In this document: positions 28,542 through 36,475 of the stretch, one piece after another
Numbering within the stretch: the stretch's first letter is position 1
How the letters are laid out: each line of letters begins with the position of its first letter
NCBI GenBank assembly: GCA_002704825.1
Contig: PAIY01000191.1
Coordinates: 1-45,486 of the forward strand
Reading direction: 5' to 3'
DNA length: 45,486 nucleotides
Source of the DNA: Phycisphaeraceae bacterium
GTDB taxonomy: Bacteria > Planctomycetota > Phycisphaerae > Phycisphaerales > Phycisphaeraceae
The notes under the pieces: model-generated
The model's input: the letters and a program-made list of their open reading frames with translations, nothing else
Told to the model about the DNA's origin: nothing
Database searches by the model: none
Position numbers and translations under genes: made by a program

Positions 28542-29336
28542 TCAGGAAGCGTTTTCATCCATGCCCACGGGGGTTTGAGCGGGTTTGGATTCCTGGGCTT
28601 TTTTCCAGAACTGAAGTTTACTCATAAAACCACGCGGCGGGGTGTAGGGCTGCCACATGTAGGTTTTCTGGTTGGCAAAGAGATTGGAACTGTTGGCTTC
28701 ACGGTACTCAATCCACGCGCTGGCCTGATCGCCGAGTTCCTGTCCGGTGATGGTGGATAAGGATTTGCTGGCTGCCAAAGCGACGCCGTAACGTTCGTCA
28801 TCCAAAGCCGCGACCAACGCGCCGTAAACTTCCGGGGTGGCATACTGTCCCAAGGCATCGGCGCAGGCCATCCGCACATCGGCGTCGGAGTCTTTGTTCA
28901 TCGCCGTGATCAAGGGCTTGATGGCATCGGGATTGTGAATTTTCTGTAAGGCCTTGGACGCTTCCCAGCGAACCATGTCTGCAGGATCTGCCAAACGGAT
29001 CGTGATCAGGGTGACGTCCTTGACTTCGCCGTGCAAACCCAATGCCTTGACGGCCGCAGCACGCACGGTGGGGTCCGGGTCATCAATGAGAAGACGATAC
29101 AGACGCACGTACGGTCCTTCACCACCAAACGGTGATGCCGAGAGATTGTTCAATGCTCGGCGACGGATGTCCGGATCGTAGACATTAAAGACGTTTCTTG
29201 CTTCTTCGCTGGGGGTTGGGGGCGAGATCATGTTATCGATTGCACTGCCGGTGCTGTCGATGACTTCACATCCGACAAACATGCCGGTGATCATCATCAG
29301 CACTGTCATGAAACCCAACGTGGAGACTGTCTTCAT
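28542..29336 (-). CDS. HEAT-repeat lipoprotein
   Basis: A 264-residue protein with a lipoprotein signal peptide; the lipobox is FVGC with Cys23 as the lipid-bearing residue. From about residue 45 to 215 there are helical HEAT/PBS-lyase-like repeats: PTVRAAAVKALGLHG, MVRWEASKALQKI, ADVRMACADALGQYA and GVALAASKSLSTIT. The tail is Pro/Lys-rich. Such repeats usually bind proteins, so a scaffold role at the membrane is likely; no catalytic motif is seen. It lies 112 bases downstream of the GH16 gene on the same strand and ends at a clear terminator. A functional link to polysaccharide use is not shown. Confidence 0.8.
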   Translation of the reverse strand: MKTVSTLGFMTVLMMITGMFVGCEVIDSTGSAIDNMISPPTPSEEARNVFNVYDPDIRRRALNNLSASPFGGEGPYVRLYRLLIDDPDPTVRAAAVKALGLHGEVKDVTLITIRLADPADMVRWEASKALQKIHNPDAIKPLITAMNKDSDADVRMACADALGQYATPEVYGALVAALDDERYGVALAASKSLSTITGQELGDQASAWIEYREANSSNLFANQKTYMWQPYTPPRGFMSKLQFWKKAQESKPAQTPVGMDENAS

Positions 29337-29448
29337 CTTTTATCCCATATCCTGGACCATTTGATTGCTAACAGTCTAGCGTACAGGTGCTTGGTTTGCA
29401 CACCCGAACGTCATGGCGATGGGATTGTGCGTTGTGGCGAAGTCGGCA

Positions 29449-30741
29449 TCAGTTACGGGGTTGACCGGGCCCCTGAACAAGTTTGGGGTTAGCCTGAAAG
29501 ACGCGCAGGTAATCGACCCACATGTCCGTGCCGTTGTCGTAGCGTTCCAGATCGATTTTCCAGCCACTGATCCCGCCGATGGCATAGTTCATCAACAGGA
29601 TGTGCGGGTTAAGTGATTCGGGATTGGTTGGATGACGCAAGACTTCTAAGTTGTCGAAGTAGTAAACCGTATCCTTTTCGTCGATACGCAGAGCATAGGT
29701 GTGGAACGTGGTTGACCAATAGGATTTGCCGCCCAGTTCCATGATGGGAGGGCGCATGTGGAAGCTCTTTTTCTTGCTGCCATCTGCGTTTTTCTGATGC
29801 CAGAAATGCGAGACGATGGAGTAAGACGGATGATTGGGATTGCCTTTGCCCACACCACCGTAGAGTTCGCAGATGTCCAGTTCATCACCGTGCACGCCGC
29901 GTTTGGGTTGGGTGATGGTCCAGAAGGCGGGCCAGGTTCCCGGCGCGGACTGCGCGGTAAAGCGACACTCCGCGTAGAAAGGGGGATTGGCCCAGAAGCC
30001 TTTGCCGTCCATGTCCACGGTGGCCAGTAAACCCGTACTGCCCTTGGTGCCTTGAGGCTTGCGTGCCTTGATGCGCAGGAATCCGTCACGGTGTTCAAAC
30101 GGTGGGGCGGCCTGCCAGTCATAGTCACGGAACGGCCAGCCGCTGAAGTCTCCGAAGTACGGTTTGTGTGCGTTGTATCGCGCGCCGCGACCGTCGTTGG
30201 CAATGGACATCGCACTGTCAAAATCATCCTCAAACACCACGGTCATGCCTTTGGCGCCGGGCGGTGTCTGCTGCGGGATGCCCTGGTTCCACTTCACGCC
30301 ACTGGTGTTGTAAAGTTGCAATTCACAGATGTCGCGCAACCCCTTGCCGTTGTTGGCAAAGATACGAATGTTCACCGGGCCGTGCGGGAACTTGTCTGCT
30401 GGGAAGACAAAGGAACCGCTACGACCTTCAAGTATCAGGCCGCCGGGAGTCAGGTCTACATCGTGTCCCCACGGGTTGGGGTTTGCCTTGGTTGGTTGTT
30501 GCCAGCACATGGCGTTGGCATACTTCATCCCTGGTGCCTTGAAGCTGATGGTGACATCACCTGAGACATCCGCGCGGTAGGCTGGACTCTGAACGCGAAT
30601 GGATTGAACCCATTCATCACTGCCGATGTCCTGACCGTAATTGAATTCAAAGTAATCACGTGTTTGGGCCAGGGCAGTACTCATGTTCTTTCCCCATAAC
30701 AAGACAGACAGCAAACATATGATCAGGCGCGTGCGATTCAT
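29449..30741 (-). CDS. secreted GH16 glycoside hydrolase
   Basis: A 430-residue protein with signal peptide cleaved at ALA^Q26. Residues 30-145 form an N-terminal beta domain (YRADVSGDVTISFKAPG). The GH16 jelly roll follows from about 165 (MTVVFEDDFDS). The catalytic motif is GDELDICELYGG: Glu287 nucleophile, Asp289, Glu292 acid/base, in the ExDxxE pattern. Substrate-cleft residues include GTWPAFWTI and the closing region GTDMWVDYLRVF is typical. GH16 covers agarases, porphyranases, carrageenases and laminarinases; with a GH50 enzyme nearby an agar-type galactan is plausible. It lies 62 bases after the secreted protein gene at 30804, so the two are probably one operon. Confidence 0.88.
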   Translation of the reverse strand: MNRTRLIICLLSVLLWGKNMSTALAQTRDYFEFNYGQDIGSDEWVQSIRVQSPAYRADVSGDVTISFKAPGMKYANAMCWQQPTKANPNPWGHDVDLTPGGLILEGRSGSFVFPADKFPHGPVNIRIFANNGKGLRDICELQLYNTSGVKWNQGIPQQTPPGAKGMTVVFEDDFDSAMSIANDGRGARYNAHKPYFGDFSGWPFRDYDWQAAPPFEHRDGFLRIKARKPQGTKGSTGLLATVDMDGKGFWANPPFYAECRFTAQSAPGTWPAFWTITQPKRGVHGDELDICELYGGVGKGNPNHPSYSIVSHFWHQKNADGSKKKSFHMRPPIMELGGKSYWSTTFHTYALRIDEKDTVYYFDNLEVLRHPTNPESLNPHILLMNYAIGGISGWKIDLERYDNGTDMWVDYLRVFQANPKLVQGPGQPRN

Positions 30742-30803
30742 TCATCGATCTTTCATGTGAAAGGTTTTGAAGTGGAAGATTCGGTTTTGCATTAACAGCT
30801 GGT

Positions 30804-31532
30804 TTACTTGGCTTGGACGATCTGGATAGCCGAGACCCCCAGCCAACCTTTGACGACTTTGCCGTTGAAAGTGATCGTGAAGTCACTTGCGGTGATGCCT
30901 GAGAAGACGACATAGTTGCCTGCAGCAGCTGACTTGGCATCGTCGAGTGTGGTCGCAGTGGCCTGTTTGAATTGCCCGCTGGCCCATTGGTAATTCACGA
31001 AATAAGTCTTGTCGCCAGAGACCTCGCCTGCGACATTGTTGGCTTTGGCGATGTTGACCTGGCCGATCCCGCCGGAGTTGCCTGCGGAGATGTAGACGAT
31101 GACGTCATATTTTTTGTAAGGCACATCGGCCACGGTGATCATTGGGCCGTAGTGCAGTTGCCCGGATTGAAGGGTCAGATTGTCACCTTTGAATCCCCAT
31201 GATGAGCCGTTGGTGGACCAGACTTGATGCGTCTTGTCGCCCTTGACTTGGACTGTAGTGGAATCGACCGCTTTGCCTTGATCATCAACCACTTCCAGCA
31301 GATGTCCGCTATTGCTGTGGCCGTTGGCATCGCTGTTACTCACCCGCAGGTTGTTCCAGTGCGTCTGTTTTGCTGCGTTGATCCCAGCGGTTGCATCGTC
31401 AGCGAGGGTGCTTTTCTCGACATTCTTGGCGCTGGAGAAATTAATGCCGATGCTTTGTGCCGATGCTTGGGCGGTCAAGCCAATGAGTAGTAATGACGGG
31501 ACAATGACACAGGTGAGTAAGCGCATTTTCAT
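30804..31532 (-). CDS. secreted beta-rich protein of unknown function
   Basis: A 242-residue protein with signal peptide MKMRLLTCVIVPSLLLIGLT, cleaved at ASA^Q26. The mature domain begins SIGINFSSAKNVEKSTLADD, contains THWNNLRVSNSD and VADVPYKKYDVIVYISAG, and ends GWLGVSAIQIV. This GINF...WNN pattern recurs in planctomycete and verrucomicrobial exported proteins, often beside hydrolases. No catalytic residues, lipobox or sorting tail are seen. GAAAGG precedes ATG 31532. It is the first gene of a likely pair with the GH16 enzyme, so a glycan-binding partner is a reasonable guess. Confidence 0.7.
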   Translation of the reverse strand: MKMRLLTCVIVPSLLLIGLTAQASAQSIGINFSSAKNVEKSTLADDATAGINAAKQTHWNNLRVSNSDANGHSNSGHLLEVVDDQGKAVDSTTVQVKGDKTHQVWSTNGSSWGFKGDNLTLQSGQLHYGPMITVADVPYKKYDVIVYISAGNSGGIGQVNIAKANNVAGEVSGDKTYFVNYQWASGQFKQATATTLDDAKSAAAGNYVVFSGITASDFTITFNGKVVKGWLGVSAIQIVQAK

Positions 31533-31846
31533 GATCGTCCAAAGCCTTTCGGAAAGTAAGTGGTGAATATTTGTCTGGACAGGTGCTGCCTTTTCGATTG
31601 CTCAATGAGCATATCGATGGGGTTGAATCAATCGTGAAGGTCGATCCTTTGTTTGGCGAATCGTGGGTGAGAATCTTGCGGATAACCTGCCTGTGAAGCA
31701 TCCGCGAAGACGCCTCATCAATGACATGACAATAATATACAATAATTGTCCAATATGGCAAGTCTTATTTTTGACCTGCAATCTGTTGCCGTTCTGTTTT
31801 CAAGTGACACCCGGGAGACTAATATGCTTTGGCTTGGGGAAGTTGG
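31533..31846. promoter_or_regulatory. divergent spacer between the secreted protein and UbiA-type gene
   Basis: No gene of family type is seen in these 314 bases. An 11-bp palindrome ACAATAATTGT lies at 31739-31749. A possible 8-codon leader peptide (ATG 31824 to TGA 31850) ends by overlapping the UbiA-type start. No convincing promoter could be placed on either strand. Confidence 0.35.
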
Positions 31847-31850
31847 ATGA
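31824..31850 (+). CDS. possible 8-codon leader peptide MLWLGEVG
   Basis: ATG 31824 is preceded by GGGAG at 31813-31817 with 6 bases between. The frame reads MLWLGEVG and stops at TGA 31848-31850, which overlaps the ATG of the UbiA-type gene as ATGA. This is the layout of translational coupling. It may be chance, because the main gene also has its own GGGGAAG site inside the small frame. Confidence 0.3.
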   Translation: MLWLGEVG

Positions 31851-32842
31851 GCTTAACGACAAATAAAACCCGGTTGGTGGATTGGCTGGAACTTGCACGC
31901 CCGGAGCACTTGTTCTCTGCGATCAGCAATTGCTGGCTATTGGTTCTCATGTCCACACACATCGAACCGACAAGCCATCAGAATCCGATCTTGATGCAGA
32001 TGCCTTTGTGGCAGCGACTCCTCATCGCGACACTTATCCCGACAGGGCTTGGGATTTTCGGTTTCGCATTTAATGATGTTCTGGACCTCAAACATGACCG
32101 CACATTCCGGCCGGCAAGTCCGCTGGCGGCAGGGCGGGTGTCGGTGACCACGGCAGCATCCTTTGCTGTCGGATTCCTGTTGGTCGCCTTTGGTGCTGCA
32201 ACGTTTCTGGGGCGACTGTCGCAATTTTTATGCGTCATCACCGCAGGCGCCATCCTGTTTTTTAATCTCTGTGGCAAGTTCCTGCCGGCCACCGGACTTA
32301 TCAGCATGGGCCTGATTCGGACGCTGACCATGTTCATCTGTGTCCCACGCATGGGCTTTGCCTGGCCCGCGTGCATGACCATGGCACACATCATCATCTG
32401 CATGGCTTTGGTCTACGCCATTCAGGGACGACGCCCACGCATGCGCGGCAGTGACCTTGGGCAACTGGCAGCAGGGACACTCTTCTGGGCTGTGCTCCTC
32501 GTGTTATTCATGGTGCTTCGGCAAACCGTTCTGCTTCATGACTACCCGCAAATCTGGGTCGGCCCACTCATCGCCCTGGGACTCTTCGTCCTTGTGAGCA
32601 TCATCTATCTCAAAAAACGTCTGCCCGATCTGCGAGCTCGACGCCTCACCGCCCAACGCTATCAGCAATTGGCGATGCTCTGGTTGATTGTCTACGACGT
32701 GAGTTGGATGCTGAGTTTGCACCAATACACCGATGCCTTGCTGCTGACAGCCGTCGGGGTCGTTGCCCTGGCGATCGTGATATTTGTGAGTATCCAGCGA
32801 CATCTATCACCGGAATCCGGCCAATACCGCGTGCGTGAGTAG
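31847..32842 (+). CDS. UbiA-family prenyltransferase
   Basis: A 331-residue integral membrane protein from ATG 31847, with GGGGAAG upstream; TTG 31829 is an alternative. The polyprenyl-diphosphate site is NDVLDLKHDR (76-85), an NDxxDxxxD motif, followed by RPASPLAAGRVS as in UbiA/MenA/COQ2-type enzymes. The second Asp-rich loop usual in the family is degenerate (YLKKRLPDLRARR region). About eight or nine membrane segments are visible. It moves a prenyl chain onto an aromatic or other acceptor that cannot be named from sequence. It stands alone, with no quinone or carotenoid genes beside it. Confidence 0.8.
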   Translation: MSLTTNKTRLVDWLELARPEHLFSAISNCWLLVLMSTHIEPTSHQNPILMQMPLWQRLLIATLIPTGLGIFGFAFNDVLDLKHDRTFRPASPLAAGRVSVTTAASFAVGFLLVAFGAATFLGRLSQFLCVITAGAILFFNLCGKFLPATGLISMGLIRTLTMFICVPRMGFAWPACMTMAHIIICMALVYAIQGRRPRMRGSDLGQLAAGTLFWAVLLVLFMVLRQTVLLHDYPQIWVGPLIALGLFVLVSIIYLKKRLPDLRARRLTAQRYQQLAMLWLIVYDVSWMLSLHQYTDALLLTAVGVVALAIVIFVSIQRHLSPESGQYRVRE

Positions 32843-32862
32843 GGGATTTTCAATTTCGAATG

Positions 32863-33006
32863 GCGGATTTCGAATTGAATGCAAGCATTTGAGGCAGATA
32901 GCAGGCTGCGATGTCTGCACCTGATTTTCAAGTCGTATCAACAAATCGAACAAGCATTCATTGTCCCTTGATCAACAAATCACGCTTGCGCCAATTCGAA
33001 ATCCGC
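32863..33006. repeat. inverted repeat with 15-bp perfect arms
   Basis: GCGGATTTCGAATTG (32863-32877) and CAATTCGAAATCCGC (32992-33006) are perfect inverted copies. Beyond them GCAAGC/GCTTGC and TTTG/CAAA blocks lengthen the match imperfectly inwards. The central part is about 114 bases with no gene. AATTCGAAATCCGC tracts of this kind are often dispersed in planctomycete genomes, so this may be a small mobile or structural repeat. Confidence 0.55.
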
Positions 33007-33071
33007 AATCCGAAATGCGCAATCAAAAAAACTCCAATCACTCTTTTATTCACAAGTTAAAACAATGCCAG

Positions 33072-33105
33072 TTGTCTGCGCCCGCCAAGTCGTTATGATA
33101 CGCAC
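33072..33105 (+). promoter_or_regulatory. promoter of a probably leaderless atpG transcript
   Basis: -35 TTGTCT (33072-33077), a 16-base spacer and -10 TATGAT (33094-33099). Only six bases separate the -10 from ATG 33106, so transcription should begin at or next to the start codon. No Shine-Dalgarno is present. Confidence 0.5.
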
Positions 33106-34005
33106 ATGGCAGGAAAGACCCGAGAAATTCGTGGCCGCATCAAGGCCGTGTCCAACATCAAACGCATCACCCGCACGATGCAGATGATCGCCACCGCGCG
33201 GTTCCAGGCGTCTCAACGCCGCGCCACTGCGACCCAGCCCTACACGCGCAAGATTGCCGAGTTGGTGGGCGAGTTGGCCAAGGCCGCTGCCGCTGATCCC
33301 AATGCCAATCTCAGCCACCCGCTGCTTCGCAAGCCCGACCCCAAGGTGGGTAAGGAACTCTTGCTGGTGCTGACCTCCAACCGTGGTCTTTGCGGTGGTT
33401 ACAACGGCAACGTACTCCGCACCGCCACCCAGTACCTCAACACCACCAAAGAGTCCGGCCAGCAGGTTGATCTGGAAGTGGTCGGTCGCAAGGGCACGTC
33501 CTACTTCAAGTTCAACAAAATTCCCGTCACCAAGGTGCATAACCAGTTTGGTGACTCTGCCAAGTTTGAAGATGTCCAGGCACTCGTTGAGTCCTACATG
33601 GCAGACTTCACCGCAGGCAAGTACGACAAGGTCAGCGTGATCTTCATGGCCTTTGAGTCCATGTCCCGCCAGACCCCGCAGGTGCTTCAGCTTTTGCCTT
33701 TGAAGGATCCGACCGAAGGTGTCGAAGGCGTCGTGAGTAAGTCACAGGTTGATTACGAATACTCCCCCGAACCCGAGCAGTTGCTTGCTGAGCTTTTGCC
33801 GGTGACGGTCAAGACGCAGTTGTTCCAGAGCTTCAATGAATCGGAAGTCAGCGAACAGATCGCGCGTATGGTTGCCATGAAGGCTGCCACCGACAACGCA
33901 ACGCAGATGAGTAAGGACCTCACCCGCGTGTATAACCGTGCACGTCAGTCCGCTATCACCACCGAATTGACGGAAGTCATTAGCGGTGCCATGGCGCTGG
34001 GTTAA
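33106..34005 (+). CDS. atpG: ATP synthase F1 gamma subunit
   Basis: A 299-residue central stalk subunit. The N-terminal rotor helix is unmistakable (TREIRGRIKAVSNIKRITRT, MQMIATARF), with LVLTSNRGLCGGYNGNV in the globular part and the C-terminal helix MVAMKAATDNATQMSKDL ending in TELTEVISGAMAL. It couples proton flow through F0 to ATP synthesis. In most bacteria atpG lies between atpA and atpD; here no other atp gene is adjacent, which is unusual. There is no ribosome binding site, and a promoter sits directly against the start codon. A good terminator follows. Confidence 0.97.
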   Translation: MAGKTREIRGRIKAVSNIKRITRTMQMIATARFQASQRRATATQPYTRKIAELVGELAKAAAADPNANLSHPLLRKPDPKVGKELLLVLTSNRGLCGGYNGNVLRTATQYLNTTKESGQQVDLEVVGRKGTSYFKFNKIPVTKVHNQFGDSAKFEDVQALVESYMADFTAGKYDKVSVIFMAFESMSRQTPQVLQLLPLKDPTEGVEGVVSKSQVDYEYSPEPEQLLAELLPVTVKTQLFQSFNESEVSEQIARMVAMKAATDNATQMSKDLTRVYNRARQSAITTELTEVISGAMALG

Positions 34006-34039
34006 GCATTAAACCGCAGCGTTGGTTCACGAGAAATTC

Positions 34040-34072
34040 AAAACCGATTCACGATGGTGAGTCGGTTTTTTT
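34040..34072 (+). terminator. Rho-independent terminator after atpG
   Basis: AAAACCGATTCAC (34040-34052) pairs with GTGAGTCGGTTTT (34057-34069), with one G-U pair, around GATG, and the T run continues to 34072. Confidence 0.9.
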
Positions 34073-34125
34073 ATGCTCAAGTAATTGGTTTAGGCGATAT
34101 GATTCGCGCAGTTGAAAACTGATTT

Positions 34126-34210
34126 CGTCATTCCCACGCAGGCGGGAATCCAGTGGCATACAGTTGACGCTTGCAAGTTCCACTGGACTCCCGCCTACGC
34201 GGGAGTGACG
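34126..34210 (-). repeat. REP/MITE-like double-hairpin element, copy 2
   Basis: Left arm 34126-34155 (CGTCATTCCCACGC, then GGCGGGAATCCAGTG) and right arm 34181-34210 (CACTGGACTCCCGCC, then TACGCGGGAGTGACG) are inverted copies. The right arm folds on its own as ACTCCCGC-CTAC-GCGGGAGT. The centre holds GTTGACGCTTG, the reverse complement of the centre of copy 1 (28298-28381), so the copies point in opposite directions. Confidence 0.8.
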
Positions 34211-34268
34211 GAAGGTTGTGATTTATGGACGAGATTGAGATTTAGTCGGTCATTGATAAAACGTAGAC

Positions 34269-35069
34269 ATGAAACTGCAATTTGATCTTCAATCCGTCGA
34301 GCAGACCTTGCTCATCACGCTCTATGCCAAGGCAATGGAGTCGAATCACGCGCAGTCGATTCTCAATGATCACCATGCAGCGAATCTCGTTGAGCAGATG
34401 GACTTTGATTTTTCGATCCTAAAGGTCCACCGTGATCAACAGGTTTCTCTGGCATGTCGCGCCAGCCGGTTTGATCAATGTGTCCGCGACTTTCTTGCTA
34501 AGCATGAACAGCCATTGATACTTGATCTGGGGTGTGGCATGGACACGCGCTTTGATCGACTGGGTAAGCCGGATCATTGCCAATGGATCAATGTCGATTT
34601 TGAACATGTCATTGCCATGCGTCAGGCCTATCACGCCAAATATGACAATGTTCGCGACATCGCTGCGACACTGGAACAAACCGATTGGCTTGATGCGATT
34701 GCTTCCAATCAGCCGACGATGGTGATCGCAGAAGGGGTGTTCCCATACCTGCATGCACCGCAACTGCGTAACCTGTTGAGCAAACTCTCCGAGCATTTTC
34801 AGAATCCGCAATTGGTTTTCGATGCTTACAACAAGCTCGGTACATGGCTGCTGCGCATGGATGGCAGTATTCGCGTCACCGGCGCTCAACTCTGTTCGAC
34901 CTTGCAGGATATCGCCTGTGTGATTGATGAGGGCCAACTCAAGCCCAACGGCTTTTATCATGCGGATCATCTGCCACACTTTTCCAGACTCTCCCGCAAC
35001 CTCATCCGCTGCTGGCAAGCCTTGCCGGTGTTCAGCGGGTTGGCAGGGTTGTATCAGTGTGGGTTGTGA
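34269..35069 (+). CDS. class I SAM-dependent methyltransferase, LCM/TcmP type
   Basis: A 266-residue protein with the S-adenosylmethionine site LILDLGCGMDTRFDRL (83-98). The DTR after the glycine loop marks the leucine carboxyl methyltransferase/TcmP group. Further family motifs are WINVDFEHVIAMRQ and VIAEGVFPYLHAPQLRNLL. Bacterial members methylate small molecules or carboxyl groups, and the substrate cannot be told. No signal peptide. The start is set by ATG 34269 with no strong Shine-Dalgarno. It stands alone between the REP-like element and tRNA-Arg. Confidence 0.83.
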   Translation: MKLQFDLQSVEQTLLITLYAKAMESNHAQSILNDHHAANLVEQMDFDFSILKVHRDQQVSLACRASRFDQCVRDFLAKHEQPLILDLGCGMDTRFDRLGKPDHCQWINVDFEHVIAMRQAYHAKYDNVRDIAATLEQTDWLDAIASNQPTMVIAEGVFPYLHAPQLRNLLSKLSEHFQNPQLVFDAYNKLGTWLLRMDGSIRVTGAQLCSTLQDIACVIDEGQLKPNGFYHADHLPHFSRLSRNLIRCWQALPVFSGLAGLYQCGL

Positions 35070-35124
35070 GAATGCATTGATAGGTTCAATGAATTGCATC
35101 TTGGGGGAGCATCGGATGTTAATC

Positions 35125-35162
35125 CGGTGCAGGTGACTTGATCAGCAAAACGACCTGCACCG
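35125..35162. repeat. hairpin with 10-bp perfect stem
   Basis: CGGTGCAGGT (35125-35134) pairs with ACCTGCACCG (35153-35162) around an 18-base loop, about 55 bases past the methyltransferase gene. No T run follows, so it is not a standard terminator. It may slow transcription or protect the transcript end. Confidence 0.4.
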
Positions 35163-35262
35163 CAATCACGTGCAGAGCTCAATCAAAATGGATGCGTTAC
35201 AAGATGGTGCAGGGGATGGCATCTGTTCGATGGCATTGATGAAGTGAATCAGAGAAAAAAAG

Positions 35263-35336
<74 letters not shown>

Positions 35337-35501
35337 TGCTGAGTTGGGACAGTTTAGCACAACGGCGGGATTGTTGCGATGGGTAAGTCTCTGGGGGGAC
35401 AGAACCATATGACCCGTCAGATTCGTTTTGACTCATCTGGTGGCTTGTGTTGTTTTATTCGCAGGGCTGCAAGTGGATCACTGGCACAATTCAGACGCGG
35501 T

Positions 35502-36056
35502 TTACGTGGTGCGACGCCAGCGTTTTTCGGAGTTGCTGACCGGGCTGCCACCCATTTCCAACTCGATTTCCTCGTTGCTGGATTTGGACTTTTTCGTGGC
35601 AGAGGACTTGAACAGCGGGTCCATCAGGGGGTCGATGTGCTCGTCGGACTCTTCATCTGTATGTGATGCCTTGGCATGATCGGCTTTGAACAGGGCGATT
35701 GCGTAGGCGATGAGGATGACCAACGTGGTGATGACCCACATGTCCATCTGAAACAGGGCACTGTTGGGGTGGTTGGTGTAGTTGTCCCCCATGCTGGTGA
35801 TGAACAGGTAATACAAGCCGATGAGCAGGCAACTGCCAAAGGCCAGGATGTATCGAATTTGATGGCGGATCACACGAATCGGTGTGAGGCTCAAACCGAT
35901 GCAGGCCAACAGGAAGCAGGCGGGTTCGACGTACTGCTGAATCTCCATGACAGAGGTCGCAGCCTGTTTGTTAAACGAACTCATCGCGCTGATGAGCAGG
36001 AACACCAGGCAAAAGGACATGCTGGTGAGCCAAAGGAGCATTTGCAATGTCTTCAC
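35502..36056 (-). CDS. membrane protein of unknown function with four helices
   Basis: A 184-residue protein starting at GTG 36056; ATG 36041, five codons in, is an alternative. Four hydrophobic stretches are clear: LLWLTSMSFCLVFLLIS, VEPACFLLACIGLSL, YILAFGSCLLIGLYYLFI and MWVITTLVILIAYAIALF. A charged cytoplasmic tail follows from about residue 128 (HTDEESDEHIDPLMDPLFK), rich in Ser, Lys and Glu. No family was recognised. It lies next to tRNA-Arg and is not obviously in an operon. Confidence 0.65.
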   Translation of the reverse strand: MKTLQMLLWLTSMSFCLVFLLISAMSSFNKQAATSVMEIQQYVEPACFLLACIGLSLTPIRVIRHQIRYILAFGSCLLIGLYYLFITSMGDNYTNHPNSALFQMDMWVITTLVILIAYAIALFKADHAKASHTDEESDEHIDPLMDPLFKSSATKKSKSSNEEIELEMGGSPVSNSEKRWRRTT

Positions 36057-36475
36057 TGGGCCCCCCCAGTCAATTCATCACTGTAAGGCAATGTCAAAAT
36101 GATAGGCATTCGTTCTCGCTTCCACCGGAAAATATTGCGATTTTGAGGATGTTCCATGCATTTTCGGCCAAGTTCATCGGCAGGTCAAGCAGTAGGAGTC
36201 CCCGTTTCGTCTGTAGAAGTGTATTCAGATTTTTCGTGGGTTCAAGGGGAGCTACCCCAAAGTTCTTGACTTGAATGTCATCCGAGAGTCAACAATGACA
36301 TATAAAGCGATGCGATACACCTGTTTGTCAAAAGATGAACATTACATGATGCAGGCTAAAACCAACCTGGTGATGCCTTATCGAGCACTGAACTGGATCG
36401 AATGTCAGGTTCAATCATTCGGAAAATGTGGATCAAAGAATTGATTGATGGAAAAGCAGATGTCGTGTCGATGGA
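36057..36475. other. 419-base spacer with no recognised gene
   Basis: No credible gene, tRNA or terminator was seen. A GGGG-AGCTA-CCCC hairpin flanked by TTCAAG/CTTGAA occurs near 36240-36275. Small open frames here lack ribosome binding sites and family features. Confidence 0.4.

Noticed and set aside
36057..36475. Short open frames in the spacer between the two membrane protein genes
   Set aside because: No ribosome binding site, biased composition or recognisable domain supports them.
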